From assembly GCA_022763185.1 (NCBI GenBank), contig JALEGL010000006.1, forward strand, positions 186,001 through 250,000: 64,000 nt of DNA. The letters run 5' to 3'. Both the position numbers and the translations under genes were made by a program. The DNA is from a bacterium. GTDB lineage: Bacteria > Bdellovibrionota_G > JALEGL01. Under the pieces are notes generated by a model. That model was given only the letters and a program-made list of their open reading frames with translations. It did not search any database and was not told where the DNA came from. Below, piece after piece: positions 1-7,928 of this stretch (its first letter is position 1; each line of letters starts with the position of its first letter).

Positions 1-759
1 TCTTTAAAAAGCATGGCAGATATTCGCTCGGGTAGTTTATTATCTTTACCCAAGAATATTGATTTTTCTGCCTGGTTTAGGGCATGGAATAGTGCGTGTG
101 CCAGTATTGCCTGTGAGGGAGTGCGCCCTTATTTTTTTAATTCCATTAAAATTGTTGTTCCATCAGTTTTAATATCAACAGCCATTGGCGCTTTGAATGG
201 TTATATATTTTCTCATTGGAAATTTAAAGGGTCTGATATTTGTTTTACGGCACTTTTGGTGGGCTGCTTTATTCCTTTTCAAATTATCATTTTACCCATG
301 GCGCAACTTTTAGGTAAAGTTGGTTTATCCAATTCTTATTGGGGCCTGGTTTTGGTGCACGTGATTTATGGTATTGCCGGTACAACATTATTTTTTAGAA
401 ACTATTATACCAATATCCCAGCAGAGTTGCTCAATGCAGCTAAAGTGGATGGGGCACATTTTTTCACCATTTTTTTTAAAATCCTACTGCCTTTATCTGG
501 ACCTATCATTACGGTGACGGTTATTTGGCAGTTTACTCAAATATGGAATGACTTTTTATTTGGGGTTATTTTTTCTAGTGCCGATACCCAACCCATTACG
601 GTTGCTTTGAATAATTTGGTCAATGTTTCTATGGGAGAAAAAGAGTACAACGTGCATATGGCAGCAGCCATTATTGCGGCTATTCCAACACTCTTGGTGT
701 ATGTTTTAGCTGGCAAGTATTTTGTTAGAGGATTAACCGCAGGTTCAGTAAAAGGATAG
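1..759 (+). CDS. Sugar ABC transporter permease (MalG/UgpE-like), 5' partial
   Basis: Inner-membrane permease of a carbohydrate-type ABC importer. The frame is open back to base 1. The residues before the first ATG at 13 (S-L-K-S) read like the normal periplasmic stretch of this family, so the gene very likely starts upstream and the ATG at 13 is internal. About five hydrophobic segments are visible. The cytoplasmic-loop signature that contacts the ATPase is present around residues 138-175, beginning ELLNAAKVDGA and ending in PLSGPIITV. The ATPase gene follows after 8 bases, so the two are one operon. The substrate cannot be read from the sequence; glucose, mannitol or a disaccharide are family possibilities. 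Confidence 0.88.
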   Translation, partial: SLKSMADIRSGSLLSLPKNIDFSAWFRAWNSACASIACEGVRPYFFNSIKIVVPSVLISTAIGALNGYIFSHWKFKGSDICFTALLVGCFIPFQIIILPMAQLLGKVGLSNSYWGLVLVHVIYGIAGTTLFFRNYYTNIPAELLNAAKVDGAHFFTIFFKILLPLSGPIITVTVIWQFTQIWNDFLFGVIFSSADTQPITVALNNLVNVSMGEKEYNVHMAAAIIAAIPTLLVYVLAGKYFVRGLTAGSVKG

Positions 760-767
760 ACGAAGAA

Positions 768-1859
768 ATGACACAAGCCTTACAAATCAATAATTTAAAT
801 AAATCCTTTGGCCAGCAGCAGATTTTAAAAAATATCAATCTGTCTTTACAGGCTGGAGAGTTTTTAATTTTGGTGGGCCCCAGTGGTTGTGGCAAGAGTA
901 CCTTGCTCAATTGTATTGCCGGTTTAGAAAACCCAGATTCTGGCGATATCGTTATTTCAGATAAAAACGTAACGGACCTTCTACCCAAAGACAGAGACAT
1001 TGCCATGGTCTTTCAATCTTATGCTTTGTACCCCAATATGACAGTAAGAGAGAACTTAGCTTTTGGTATGAAGATGCGTAAGCGTTCTAAAGCGTATATT
1101 AATCAAAAAATTGATGAAGTGGCCAAGTCATTGGAGATAGAACATTTATTGTCCCGAAAACCGGCCAAGCTATCTGGTGGACAACGTCAGCGCGTGGCTA
1201 TGGGCAGAGCCATGGCCAGAACGCCTTCTTTGTTTTTATTTGATGAACCTTTAAGTAACCTAGATGCAAAGTTGCGCGTAGGCATGCGTAAAGAAATTAG
1301 GCAACTGCATGATAGCCAAAATTGTGCAACAGTATATGTGACTCATGATCAAATTGAGGCCATGACCTTGGGAGACAGGGTTGCCGTGATGAAAGAGGGG
1401 GAAGTGGTACAATTGGATACCCCAGAAAATATTTATGCGCATCCGGTCAATACCTATGTTGCACAATTTATGGGATCGCCCAGTATGAATATTTTTGAAA
1501 CAAAAATTATCAATAAAAATCAAAAAAGATTTCTGCTCCTTGAGTCAACCGACGCAAACTATGAATTAGAAGCACCACAAAAACTTACAGAGCATGAAAA
1601 AGTTTTATTGGGCATACGGCCAGAAGGGATGACTTCAAAGCCTAGTAGAACTTTAGACCCTTTTGAAATAAAAAGTGCAGTAGAATTTACTGAGCCCACT
1701 GGTGCAGATACCTTGGTTCACACCACCATTAATAATAAACCGGCAGTGGCCAGGTGCAGGCCAAAACACGTGTGTGCAAAAGGTGAGAGCATGAGTTTGT
1801 ATTTAAACCAAGCCAATTTTTTGTTTTTTGATCCAAACACCGGAGAAAGAATTCATTAA
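768..1859 (+). CDS. Sugar ABC transporter ATP-binding protein (MalK/UgpC/MsmX-like)
   Basis: Cytoplasmic ATPase that drives the sugar importer whose permease lies just upstream. The 363-residue protein has Walker A GPSGCGKST near residue 38, the signature LSGGQRQRVAMGRAM near 136, Walker B LFLFDEP near 156 and the H-loop histidine in VYVTHDQIEAMTLGD. The C-terminal third (about 235-363) is the OB-like regulatory domain typical of MalK/UgpC proteins, with the LLGIRPE motif. Length is normal for the family. This is the last gene of the operon; the next gene begins 159 bases downstream. Confidence 0.93.
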   Translation: MTQALQINNLNKSFGQQQILKNINLSLQAGEFLILVGPSGCGKSTLLNCIAGLENPDSGDIVISDKNVTDLLPKDRDIAMVFQSYALYPNMTVRENLAFGMKMRKRSKAYINQKIDEVAKSLEIEHLLSRKPAKLSGGQRQRVAMGRAMARTPSLFLFDEPLSNLDAKLRVGMRKEIRQLHDSQNCATVYVTHDQIEAMTLGDRVAVMKEGEVVQLDTPENIYAHPVNTYVAQFMGSPSMNIFETKIINKNQKRFLLLESTDANYELEAPQKLTEHEKVLLGIRPEGMTSKPSRTLDPFEIKSAVEFTEPTGADTLVHTTINNKPAVARCRPKHVCAKGESMSLYLNQANFLFFDPNTGERIH

Positions 1860-1978
1860 ATACAGCAACGCCCTCAAAAGATGGAGCTTGGCTTTTAGGC
1901 TTTGGTTTAATTTCAGATTTTAAAGATATCCATTGGTTTTTAGCGCATAATCGTATACGTTTTCGAGCTTTCGTCGTA

Positions 1979-1995
1979 ATTTTATAGAATAAAAT
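1979..1995. promoter_or_regulatory. AT-rich palindrome upstream of the SulP gene
   Basis: Perfect 7-base inverted repeat (ATTTTAT, spacer AGA, ATAAAAT) starting 40 bases before the SulP start. It overlaps a TATAGAAT stretch that could serve as a -10 element. It could be an operator or simply AT-rich promoter DNA. The rest of the 159-base spacer (1860-2018) shows no gene and no clear terminator. An AGGGA ribosome-binding site lies about 8 bases before the start codon. Confidence 0.25.
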
Positions 1996-2018
1996 AAGTT
2001 CTTATTAGGGAATGTATT

Positions 2019-3608
2019 ATGGAAGCTAAATCAAATATTATAAATTCATATCAAGGCAGTATCCAGAGTGATATTTTCTCTGGTATCACCGTAGCATTGG
2101 CTTTGGTTCCAGAAGCTGTAGCTTTTGCGTTTGTTGCAGGCGTATCGCCCATTGTAGGTTTGTATGGAGCATTTATGATGTGTTTAATCACATCTATTTT
2201 TGGTGGACGCCCAGGCATGATTTCAGGGGCTACTGGGGCAATGGCGGTTGTGATGGTTCATTTGGTCAGTGAAGGAAATGCCTTGGGGCCTGCTGGTGCA
2301 TACACCGGCGTACAGTATCTGTTTTTAACACTTTTACTGGTTGGAATACTGCAAGCTTTGGCAGGAATATTTAAAATGGGTAAACTGATTCGATTGGTGC
2401 CCAGCCCGGTAATGATGGGTTTTGTCAATGGCTTGGCTATTGTTATCTTCTTGTCTCAATTGAACATGCTTAAAGTGAATGGACAGTGGTTGGCTGGTCA
2501 AACAATGCTGACCATGCTGATATTGATTGGCATAACTTTGATTTTACTGTTTTTAATTCCAAAAATTCATAAAAAAGCACCCGGCGCGTTGATCGCAATT
2601 ATTGTGGTTACACTCTTGGTTCTTGCCCTTAAGCTGGATACATCAACGGTACTTTCTTTTATTCAGTCTAATGGAGGAACAGGAATTAAGGGGCAGTTGC
2701 CCAGCTTTCATTTTCCTAAAGTGGCAATGAACCTGACTACTCTTCAGTTTATTTTTCCTTATGCCATGATTTTGGCAGCCATTGGTTTGATTGAGTCGCT
2801 GATGACCTTAAACCTTATTGATGATTTAACCAAAACTCGCGGTAATGGCAACAAGGAATGCATTGCACAGGGTTTAGGGAACTTTGTTAACGGTCTGTTT
2901 GGTGGCATGGGAGGCTGTGCAATGATTGGACAAAGTATGATTAATATAAGTTCAGGAGGAAGGGGAAGGTTATCAGGTATTACGGCCGCTTTATCTTTAT
3001 TGGTGTTTATTTTATTTGGCTCTCAATACATTGAAGCAGTTCCTATTGCAGCGTTGGTAGGCGTTATGTTTTTTGTGGTATTTAAAACCTTTGCTTGGAA
3101 CACATTTAAAATTATAAACAAAGTTCCAAAATGGGATGTAGCCATTATTATTATTGTTACAGTTTTAACTGTTGTATTTGATTTAGCTATTGCGGTAGTC
3201 AGTGGAGTTATTATTTCAGCACTTTTATTTTCTTGGGAAAATGCATTACGAATCAGAGCCCGCAAACGCATTGATGAAAAAGGAATCAAGCATTATGAAA
3301 TTTATGGACCTTTGTTTTTTGGTTCAACAGCGCTGTTTGCCAGTAAATTTGATGCAGAGAACGATCCGGATGAAGTTATTATTGATTTTAAAGACTCACG
3401 AGTGATGGATCAGTCTGCTATAGAAATCATCAATAAAATTGCTGAAGACTATTTAAAACATGGTAAAAACATTCACCTTAGACATTTGAGTAAAGATTGC
3501 ACAAGACTGATCAAAAAAGCAGAAAAAATTTGTGATGTGAATGTTCTGGAAGATCCAGATTATTTTGTCAGTATTGATAATTATAAACAGTACAAGTTAA
3601 GTCGGTAA
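2019..3608 (+). CDS. SulP-family anion transporter with STAS domain
   Basis: Inner-membrane transporter of the SLC26/SulP family, which moves sulfate, bicarbonate or other anions. The 529-residue protein has about 11-12 hydrophobic segments between residues 18 and 405. The early family signature (ALALVPEAVAFAFVAGVSPIVGLYG region, residues 27-51) and the GATGAMAVV segment are present. A C-terminal STAS domain spans about residues 425-525 and contains the conserved VIIDFKDSRVMDQSAIE strand-helix. The gene stands alone, with no carbonic anhydrase or sulfate-assimilation gene beside it, so the substrate is open. Bicarbonate/sodium (BicA-like) and sulfate are both possible. Confidence 0.9.
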   Translation: MEAKSNIINSYQGSIQSDIFSGITVALALVPEAVAFAFVAGVSPIVGLYGAFMMCLITSIFGGRPGMISGATGAMAVVMVHLVSEGNALGPAGAYTGVQYLFLTLLLVGILQALAGIFKMGKLIRLVPSPVMMGFVNGLAIVIFLSQLNMLKVNGQWLAGQTMLTMLILIGITLILLFLIPKIHKKAPGALIAIIVVTLLVLALKLDTSTVLSFIQSNGGTGIKGQLPSFHFPKVAMNLTTLQFIFPYAMILAAIGLIESLMTLNLIDDLTKTRGNGNKECIAQGLGNFVNGLFGGMGGCAMIGQSMINISSGGRGRLSGITAALSLLVFILFGSQYIEAVPIAALVGVMFFVVFKTFAWNTFKIINKVPKWDVAIIIIVTVLTVVFDLAIAVVSGVIISALLFSWENALRIRARKRIDEKGIKHYEIYGPLFFGSTALFASKFDAENDPDEVIIDFKDSRVMDQSAIEIINKIAEDYLKHGKNIHLRHLSKDCTRLIKKAEKICDVNVLEDPDYFVSIDNYKQYKLSR

Positions 3609-3787
3609 AGTTATTCTTAGAATAATATTTATGCAGGTAAAAAATAAACTGCGCTAAACTATGCAAAGCTAGCAAATCTTTTATTTAGAGCTTTAAAGGT
3701 TCTAACCATTATGAGTCTATAGTTGAACTAAGAATATTAGAGTTTAAATATTCATCATATCTATACGGAGAAGGTGTAAAGAAAAAA

Positions 3788-4207
3788 ATGACATGTTCTG
3801 AAGTCATAAAAAAATACAAACTGTACCCGGAACCTTGGAGAAGTAAGTTGTTAAAGTTAAGAGAGTTGATTTTTGCAACAGCAGAAAAAAACCAACACAT
3901 TGATGGTCTCATAGAATCTTTAAAATGGGGTGAACCTAGCTATACGCCAAGACAAAAAAACATAGGAACATCCCTTAGACTGAGTTGGTCAAAAAAGAAA
4001 CCCCATCAGTATGGAATATATGTGCCTTGTCAAAGCAATTTAATTGCCCAGTATCAATTAATGTTTGGTGAAACGTTAAACTATGAAGGCAAACGAGGCT
4101 TGATTTTTTATGAAAAAGACAGACTTCCTAAAAAAACCATTGAAGCCTGCATTCATATGGCACTTAATTATCACTTGAACAAAAAAACAATCAGGCATAA
4201 ATTTTAA
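3788..4207 (+). CDS. DUF1801 (YdhG-like) domain protein
   Basis: Small cytoplasmic protein of 139 residues matching the DUF1801 pattern. It has an N-terminal helical part with a leucine-rich LRELIFATAEK segment, then the characteristic WGEPSYTP motif near residue 47, and a mixed alpha/beta C-terminal half. Members adopt a YdhG-like fold and have no proven activity. The start ATG follows a purine-rich stretch (GGAGAAGG at 3767-3774). The acetyltransferase gene begins 2 bases after the stop, so the two are cotranscribed. Confidence 0.8.
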   Translation: MTCSEVIKKYKLYPEPWRSKLLKLRELIFATAEKNQHIDGLIESLKWGEPSYTPRQKNIGTSLRLSWSKKKPHQYGIYVPCQSNLIAQYQLMFGETLNYEGKRGLIFYEKDRLPKKTIEACIHMALNYHLNKKTIRHKF

Positions 4208-4209
4208 AT

Positions 4210-4806
4210 ATGCATATTGACTACATCAAATTAATTGGCAATCAGATTAACGCGTACTTTGAAGACCTTGCACATTTAAGAATAACCATCTTTAGAGAGT
4301 TTCCTTATCTTTATGAAGGTAGCTATGCTGAGGAAAAACAATACATAAAGACCTATCAAAACTCTAAAAAAAGTTTACTTGTCTTGGCCAAGCATAATGA
4401 TCAAATTATCGGGGCCACAACGTGTATACCTATGGCAGATGAAACAGAAGAATTTTATCAAAGCTTTTTAGATTATAAAATAGATATAAGCCAAGTATTT
4501 TATTTTGGTGAGTCCGTTATTTTAAAAGAATTTAGAGGCAATAAAATAGGTCATGAATTTTTTAAACTTAGAGAAAGCCATGCCAAACAGCACATGCAAG
4601 ATTTAAAGTACACAAGTTTTTGCGCAGTGGACAGAGCAAAAGATCATCCTTTAAGACCAGATGACTACACACCACTGAATAACTTTTGGCAGAGAATGGG
4701 ATATAAAAAACATGATGACATGAAAGTCTATTATTCATGGAAAGATGTTGATCGACAACAAGAAGATACAAAAGCAATGACTGTTTGGTTGAAACAGTGG
4801 GCTTAA
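4210..4806 (+). CDS. GNAT-family N-acetyltransferase
   Basis: Predicted acetyl-CoA-dependent acyltransferase of 198 residues. The central part has a GNAT core: a beta strand with IIGATTCIPM near residue 65, then FGESVILKEFRGNKIGHEFFKLRE (residues 98-121). The latter carries the R-G-x-x-I-G acetyl-CoA pyrophosphate loop. The C-terminal FWQRMGYKKHDD segment resembles the conserved final strand. The acceptor substrate is unknown. It follows the DUF1801 gene by 2 bases. Confidence 0.82.
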   Translation: MHIDYIKLIGNQINAYFEDLAHLRITIFREFPYLYEGSYAEEKQYIKTYQNSKKSLLVLAKHNDQIIGATTCIPMADETEEFYQSFLDYKIDISQVFYFGESVILKEFRGNKIGHEFFKLRESHAKQHMQDLKYTSFCAVDRAKDHPLRPDDYTPLNNFWQRMGYKKHDDMKVYYSWKDVDRQQEDTKAMTVWLKQWA

Positions 4807-4892
4807 GTCGTTAAATAAAGACGAACTAGTTCGATCCCAAGACAATCTTGAGCAAAAAATCATAGCAAAAGTAAACACAAATATAAGGTGGT

Positions 4893-4968
4893 TGGTGGAG
4901 CCTAGGGGGATCGAACCCCTGACCTCAACGCTGCCAGCGTTGCGCTCTCCCAGCTGAGCTAAGGCCCC
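4893..4968 (-). tRNA. tRNA-Ala (anticodon GGC)
   Basis: Read on the minus strand, the 76-base sequence folds as a full cloverleaf. The acceptor stem GGGGCCT pairs with AGGCTCC (one G-U). The D arm contains AGCTCAGCTGGGAGAGC. The anticodon stem CAACG/CGTTG closes the loop CTGGCAG, giving anticodon GGC. The T arm carries GGTTCGATCC. The 3' CCA is encoded. GGC decodes GCC and GCU alanine codons. It stands between the convergent GNAT and SDR genes. Confidence 0.96.
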
Positions 4969-5035
4969 GTAAGATATATGTGCTTATATGGTATTTGAGC
5001 AAAGATGCAAATTTTTTTTTTGAGCGGCATCAATT

Positions 5036-5767
5036 TTACCAGGCAATTTTTTTGCCATCTGCAAAAAAATGACCCGTAGGACCACCCTTTGGAAGTTGTG
5101 CCGCCCAGAGTATGCCTGGTATAGCTTCTTCTACACTTCTATCTGCATAGGGACTGCCCATATCTGTGCGGACCCAGCCGGGACTGATACAGTTAACATT
5201 GATGGAATAGGATTTAAAGTCTTGGGCTAAGATCGAGGTGATGGCATTGAGGGCGGTTTTAGACACACGGTAAGCAGCGTAATTGGCTTGCATGCTATCG
5301 ATTTGTCCCATGCGTGAAGAAACGTTGACTACATTGGCATGCGGAGACTTTTTTAATAAGGGCAATAAAGCATGGCTGAGATAATAAGGGGCTAAACTGT
5401 TGACGGTGAAAGCAGAATGAAACTGTGATTGCTTTTCTGGTACTGAAATTGAATTTTGTTGCAGGAGAGGGTCATCAGCGCCAATTTTTGGGCCAGGCAA
5501 GATACCAGCGTTGTTAATAAGGATATTCAAATGCGAAGTGTAGTTCTGAACAGACTCTAAGAGTAAAGGAATTTCTTCTAAATTGTTTAAATCAAAAACA
5601 AGGGGAATGGCGCGGTCAGAGTTTAAATTTTGGGCAGACTGTTCCACTGCTTTGGATCTTTTGCCCAACATCAGCACTGTATAATCTTGTTTAAGTAATG
5701 CCTCACAAAGACCAAAGCCAATGCCTCTGTTGGCACCGGTAACCAAGGCAACGTTTTGTTTTACCAT
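5036..5767 (-). CDS. Short-chain dehydrogenase/reductase (SDR)
   Basis: Classical SDR oxidoreductase of 243 residues, probably NADP(H)-dependent and cytoplasmic. The N-terminal cofactor motif is TGANRGIGFG (residues 11-20). The NNAG motif follows near 88, the catalytic serine is in VVNVSSRMG near 150, and the catalytic pair is YRVSK (Y and K four apart) near 168. The post-active-site ISPGWVRTDMG motif is present near 195. The tail GHFFADGKKIAW resembles YciK/carbonyl-reductase-type members. The substrate cannot be assigned. The next gene on this strand is 22 bases upstream. Confidence 0.9.
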   Translation of the reverse strand: MVKQNVALVTGANRGIGFGLCEALLKQDYTVLMLGKRSKAVEQSAQNLNSDRAIPLVFDLNNLEEIPLLLESVQNYTSHLNILINNAGILPGPKIGADDPLLQQNSISVPEKQSQFHSAFTVNSLAPYYLSHALLPLLKKSPHANVVNVSSRMGQIDSMQANYAAYRVSKTALNAITSILAQDFKSYSINVNCISPGWVRTDMGSPYADRSVEEAIPGILWAAQLPKGGPTGHFFADGKKIAW

Positions 5768-5789
5768 GATGTCCAGTATAAAAATGTAA

Positions 5790-6170
5790 TCAGTCCGCTT
5801 TTTTTGCAGATGCGGTCTTTTTGGTTTTTTTGCGACTTGCTTTGGGTTTTACTGGGGCTTCATCCTCAACTTCTATTTTTGAATTGGTGATGTCTTTGAG
5901 TTTACTGGATTGGCTATTAATTCGATTGTTGATGGCAACCACTTTTTCACTTAAGGCTTTGAGCTCTGCATTTTTAATTTTATTGCTTTCCACCAATTCA
6001 AGTGCTTTTTCACCTAAAACCATGAGATGTTGCTGTTTTTCTTTTTCTAAAAAGGTCTTATCCAGTTTAACCTTACCAATATGAAAAAAGCGATCAGACT
6101 CATTTTTACATAGTTTTAGTTTTTCAAGGGCCTTATCCCAAAAAGAAAGCGCTTTATCTTGATCATTCAT
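5790..6170 (-). CDS. Coiled-coil protein with lysine-rich tail, unknown function
   Basis: I do not recognise this 126-residue protein. I chose the ATG at 6170 because the longer open frame runs back into pgsA, and its extra residues are the out-of-frame image of that gene. The protein is largely helical and highly charged, with a long coiled-coil-like region (about residues 40-95). It ends in a Lys/Ala-rich tail (KASRKKTKKTASAKKAD) like that of nucleic-acid-binding proteins. The position between pgsA and an SDR gives no functional hint. Confidence 0.65.
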   Translation of the reverse strand: MNDQDKALSFWDKALEKLKLCKNESDRFFHIGKVKLDKTFLEKEKQQHLMVLGEKALELVESNKIKNAELKALSEKVVAINNRINSQSSKLKDITNSKIEVEDEAPVKPKASRKKTKKTASAKKAD

Positions 6171-6195
6171 ACAATTATTGTAACAAATTAGCCGG

Positions 6196-6816
6196 CTAAG
6201 TGGCAGTATTTTTTGTATTTTTAACGAAAAGGTAAAAGTACTCACCAGCAGAAAATACAGAAAGGCCTGTAGCAATGTACAGCAGGACTAAGCCTAACTC
6301 AGAAGCAAGGATGTTGTATTGCTTAAGGAGTATAACTTTGCCTAACAATAAAAGTGCAATCGCAAACGATTGAACCATGGTTTTACTTTTACCTAAACCG
6401 CTGGACAAAATTTGAACACCTCGCTGCATGGCAATACTTCGTAAGGTGTTGATGATCAATTCTCGTCCAATCAGCACAATCACCAACCAAACCATCACCA
6501 AATCTTGCCCCATGAGTAATAATAAAGCACTGGTGACCATGAGCTTATCAGCCATAGGGTCTAGGACTTTGCCTAAAAAAGTGATCTGACCGGTTTTACG
6601 AGCAATATAACCGTCCAAAAAATCAGTGAACATGGCCAAAGAAAAAATAAGACAAGAATAAAACTTAATAGACTGGTGGGTCTCCAAATAACTGAAAACA
6701 AAATAGAGTAAAGGAATCAGCAATAAACGGCCCATACTCAGACAATTGGGTAGAGTTAATACTTTGTTGTGGGTTTTAGAAAGACTGTAAGTTTGTTGCG
6801 GTGTTGCTGGCTTCAA
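6196..6816 (-). CDS. pgsA: CDP-diacylglycerol--glycerol-3-phosphate 3-phosphatidyltransferase
   Basis: Inner-membrane enzyme that makes phosphatidylglycerophosphate from CDP-diacylglycerol and glycerol-3-phosphate, the first step to phosphatidylglycerol. The 206-residue protein contains the full CDP-alcohol phosphotransferase motif D-G-x2-A-R-x8-G-x3-D-x3-D, seen as DGYIAR through GKVLDPMADK near residues 68-90. Four to five hydrophobic segments surround it. The start ATG at 6816 lies inside the 3' end of the upstream lytic transglycosylase gene (41-base overlap), which implies translational coupling. Other CDP-alcohol phosphotransferases share the motif, but the LPNCLSMGRLLLIP N-terminus fits PgsA best. 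Confidence 0.9.
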   Translation of the reverse strand: MKPATPQQTYSLSKTHNKVLTLPNCLSMGRLLLIPLLYFVFSYLETHQSIKFYSCLIFSLAMFTDFLDGYIARKTGQITFLGKVLDPMADKLMVTSALLLLMGQDLVMVWLVIVLIGRELIINTLRSIAMQRGVQILSSGLGKSKTMVQSFAIALLLLGKVILLKQYNILASELGLVLLYIATGLSVFSAGEYFYLFVKNTKNTAT

Positions 6817-7405
6817 AGTGAGTGTAATACTGTCTTACCTTTTTGATATAGTCAATAGTTTCTTGATAGGGAGGCACACCTTTGTACTTGTTAACAGCAG
6901 TGGTTCCAGCATTATAGGCAGCCAAGGCATGATCCATGTCTTGGTATTGGCTCAATAAAGTACGTAAAAGTTTTAAACCAGCGCGTAAGTTTTGTTCAGG
7001 GTCAAAAGAGTTTTTTACTTGCAGTTGCGCCGCAGTTTTTGGCATCAACTGCATTAAGCCTTGAGCCCCCTTTTTTGAAACCGCCATAGGGTCAAAATTG
7101 GATTCTGCTTTGATCACAGCTTTAGCCAAAGCCACTGAAATATTGTATTTTGGCGCTAAAGTATGAATGAGCTGAGTGATGTCGCGTTGTGGCACTGCGG
7201 GCTTTTGTTTTTTAACTAGCTTGTGTTGGATAATAATACGCGAGGATTTTAAAGTTTTCTTTTCTGCTTGTACATGGTTGGGTGGGGCGTTGGTGTAGAC
7301 TTTTTTACCATTAACGTAGTAAATATACAGTGAGTTGGCATGAACTGTAGAAAAAACACAAAAAAAGATATTAAGTAATACAGTGTAATTAAAAATAGAA
7401 TTCAT
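6776..7405 (-). CDS. Secreted lytic transglycosylase, SLT domain
   Basis: Peptidoglycan-cleaving enzyme of 209 residues. It begins with a signal peptide (hydrophobic core about residues 8-20, VHA cleavage context), then a short segment with YYVNGKKVYTNAP resembling a DUF4124-type domain. The SLT catalytic domain occupies about residues 80-195. The catalytic glutamate lies in KAESNFDP, followed by GAQGLMQLMP and the AAYNAG motif. The domain order and length match Slt/MltC-like soluble periplasmic enzymes. It overlaps the start of pgsA by 41 bases. Confidence 0.9.
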   Translation of the reverse strand: MNSIFNYTVLLNIFFCVFSTVHANSLYIYYVNGKKVYTNAPPNHVQAEKKTLKSSRIIIQHKLVKKQKPAVPQRDITQLIHTLAPKYNISVALAKAVIKAESNFDPMAVSKKGAQGLMQLMPKTAAQLQVKNSFDPEQNLRAGLKLLRTLLSQYQDMDHALAAYNAGTTAVNKYKGVPPYQETIDYIKKVRQYYTHFEASNTATNLQSF

Positions 7406-7601
7406 AATAAAAATAATTTGTTGAATTTATATAAAAGTTTACCATTTTTTTAAAAAAAGTAAAAAATAAATTTAATTCTTTTTAATTAAATAGTTATGAA
7501 AAAAATAAAAGCATGAATAAAGCTTGATTTTGCACTATATATATGGAAACATAGGGCAATCAATGGCAATTTAATAGTTTATTGTACAAAGGATGTATAC
7601 A

Positions 7602-7772
7602 ATGTCACGTAAAAAAATATCTACTACAGTGTATATCACTGAAGAACAAAATGAAATGCTCAAGTTATTAAATAAAAAAACCAAAGTCCCCATTGCAGAG
7701 TATATCAGACAAGGTATTGACCTTGTCTTAAAAGAATACGAAAACGAAATCCCAGGTCAAATGACATTTTAA
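7602..7772 (+). CDS. Small ribbon-helix-helix (CopG/Arc-type) DNA-binding protein
   Basis: A 56-residue frame that begins ATG TCA CGT AAA and ends TAA at 7770-7772. The order is an N-terminal basic beta strand (KKISTTVYIT), helix A (EEQNEMLKLLNKKT), a turn (KVP) and helix B (IAEYIRQGIDLVLKEY). This is the exact layout of ribbon-helix-helix repressors, which bind DNA as dimers through the paired strands. A GGATG stretch precedes the start. No toxin gene lies beside it, so an antitoxin role is not supported; a stand-alone regulator is more likely. The 196 bases upstream (7406-7601) are very AT-rich and contain no other gene. Confidence 0.78.
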   Translation: MSRKKISTTVYITEEQNEMLKLLNKKTKVPIAEYIRQGIDLVLKEYENEIPGQMTF

Positions 7773-7789
7773 CTTAGTTTTATCAACCA

Positions 7790-7820
7790 GTACCCAAAGG
7801 TACCGGCTACCTTTGGGTAC
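7790..7820. repeat. Palindromic repeat, copy 1 (GTACCCAAAGGTA type)
   Basis: Perfect 13-base inverted repeat (GTACCCAAAGGTA and its complement) around a 5-base loop CCGGC. It lies between the RHH gene and lepA. The same 31-base unit occurs at 32074-32104 with 28 of 31 bases identical. No T-run follows on either strand, so a canonical intrinsic terminator is unlikely. The remaining lepA leader (7821-7928) shows no other gene. Confidence 0.8.
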
Positions 7821-7928
7821 AAAACACAATACAAATGAAACAATCCTTTTCATATGTACTCCCTTTATGCAAAAGCTAATATATGTTGTCTTTTGCTATT
7901 GAAATAAGGTACGAAGCCAGAGTTATTT

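Noticed and set aside
5821-6084. 87-codon plus-strand frame with hydrophobic appearance
   Set aside because: It is antisense to the lysine-rich coiled-coil gene; Lys codons read backwards give Leu/Phe-rich sequence.
7602-7772. Toxin-antitoxin pair around the RHH protein
   Set aside because: No toxin-like frame lies within several hundred bases on either side.
7790-7820. Intrinsic terminator for the RHH gene
   Set aside because: The palindrome is strong, but no T-run follows on either strand, and the unit recurs elsewhere as a repeat.
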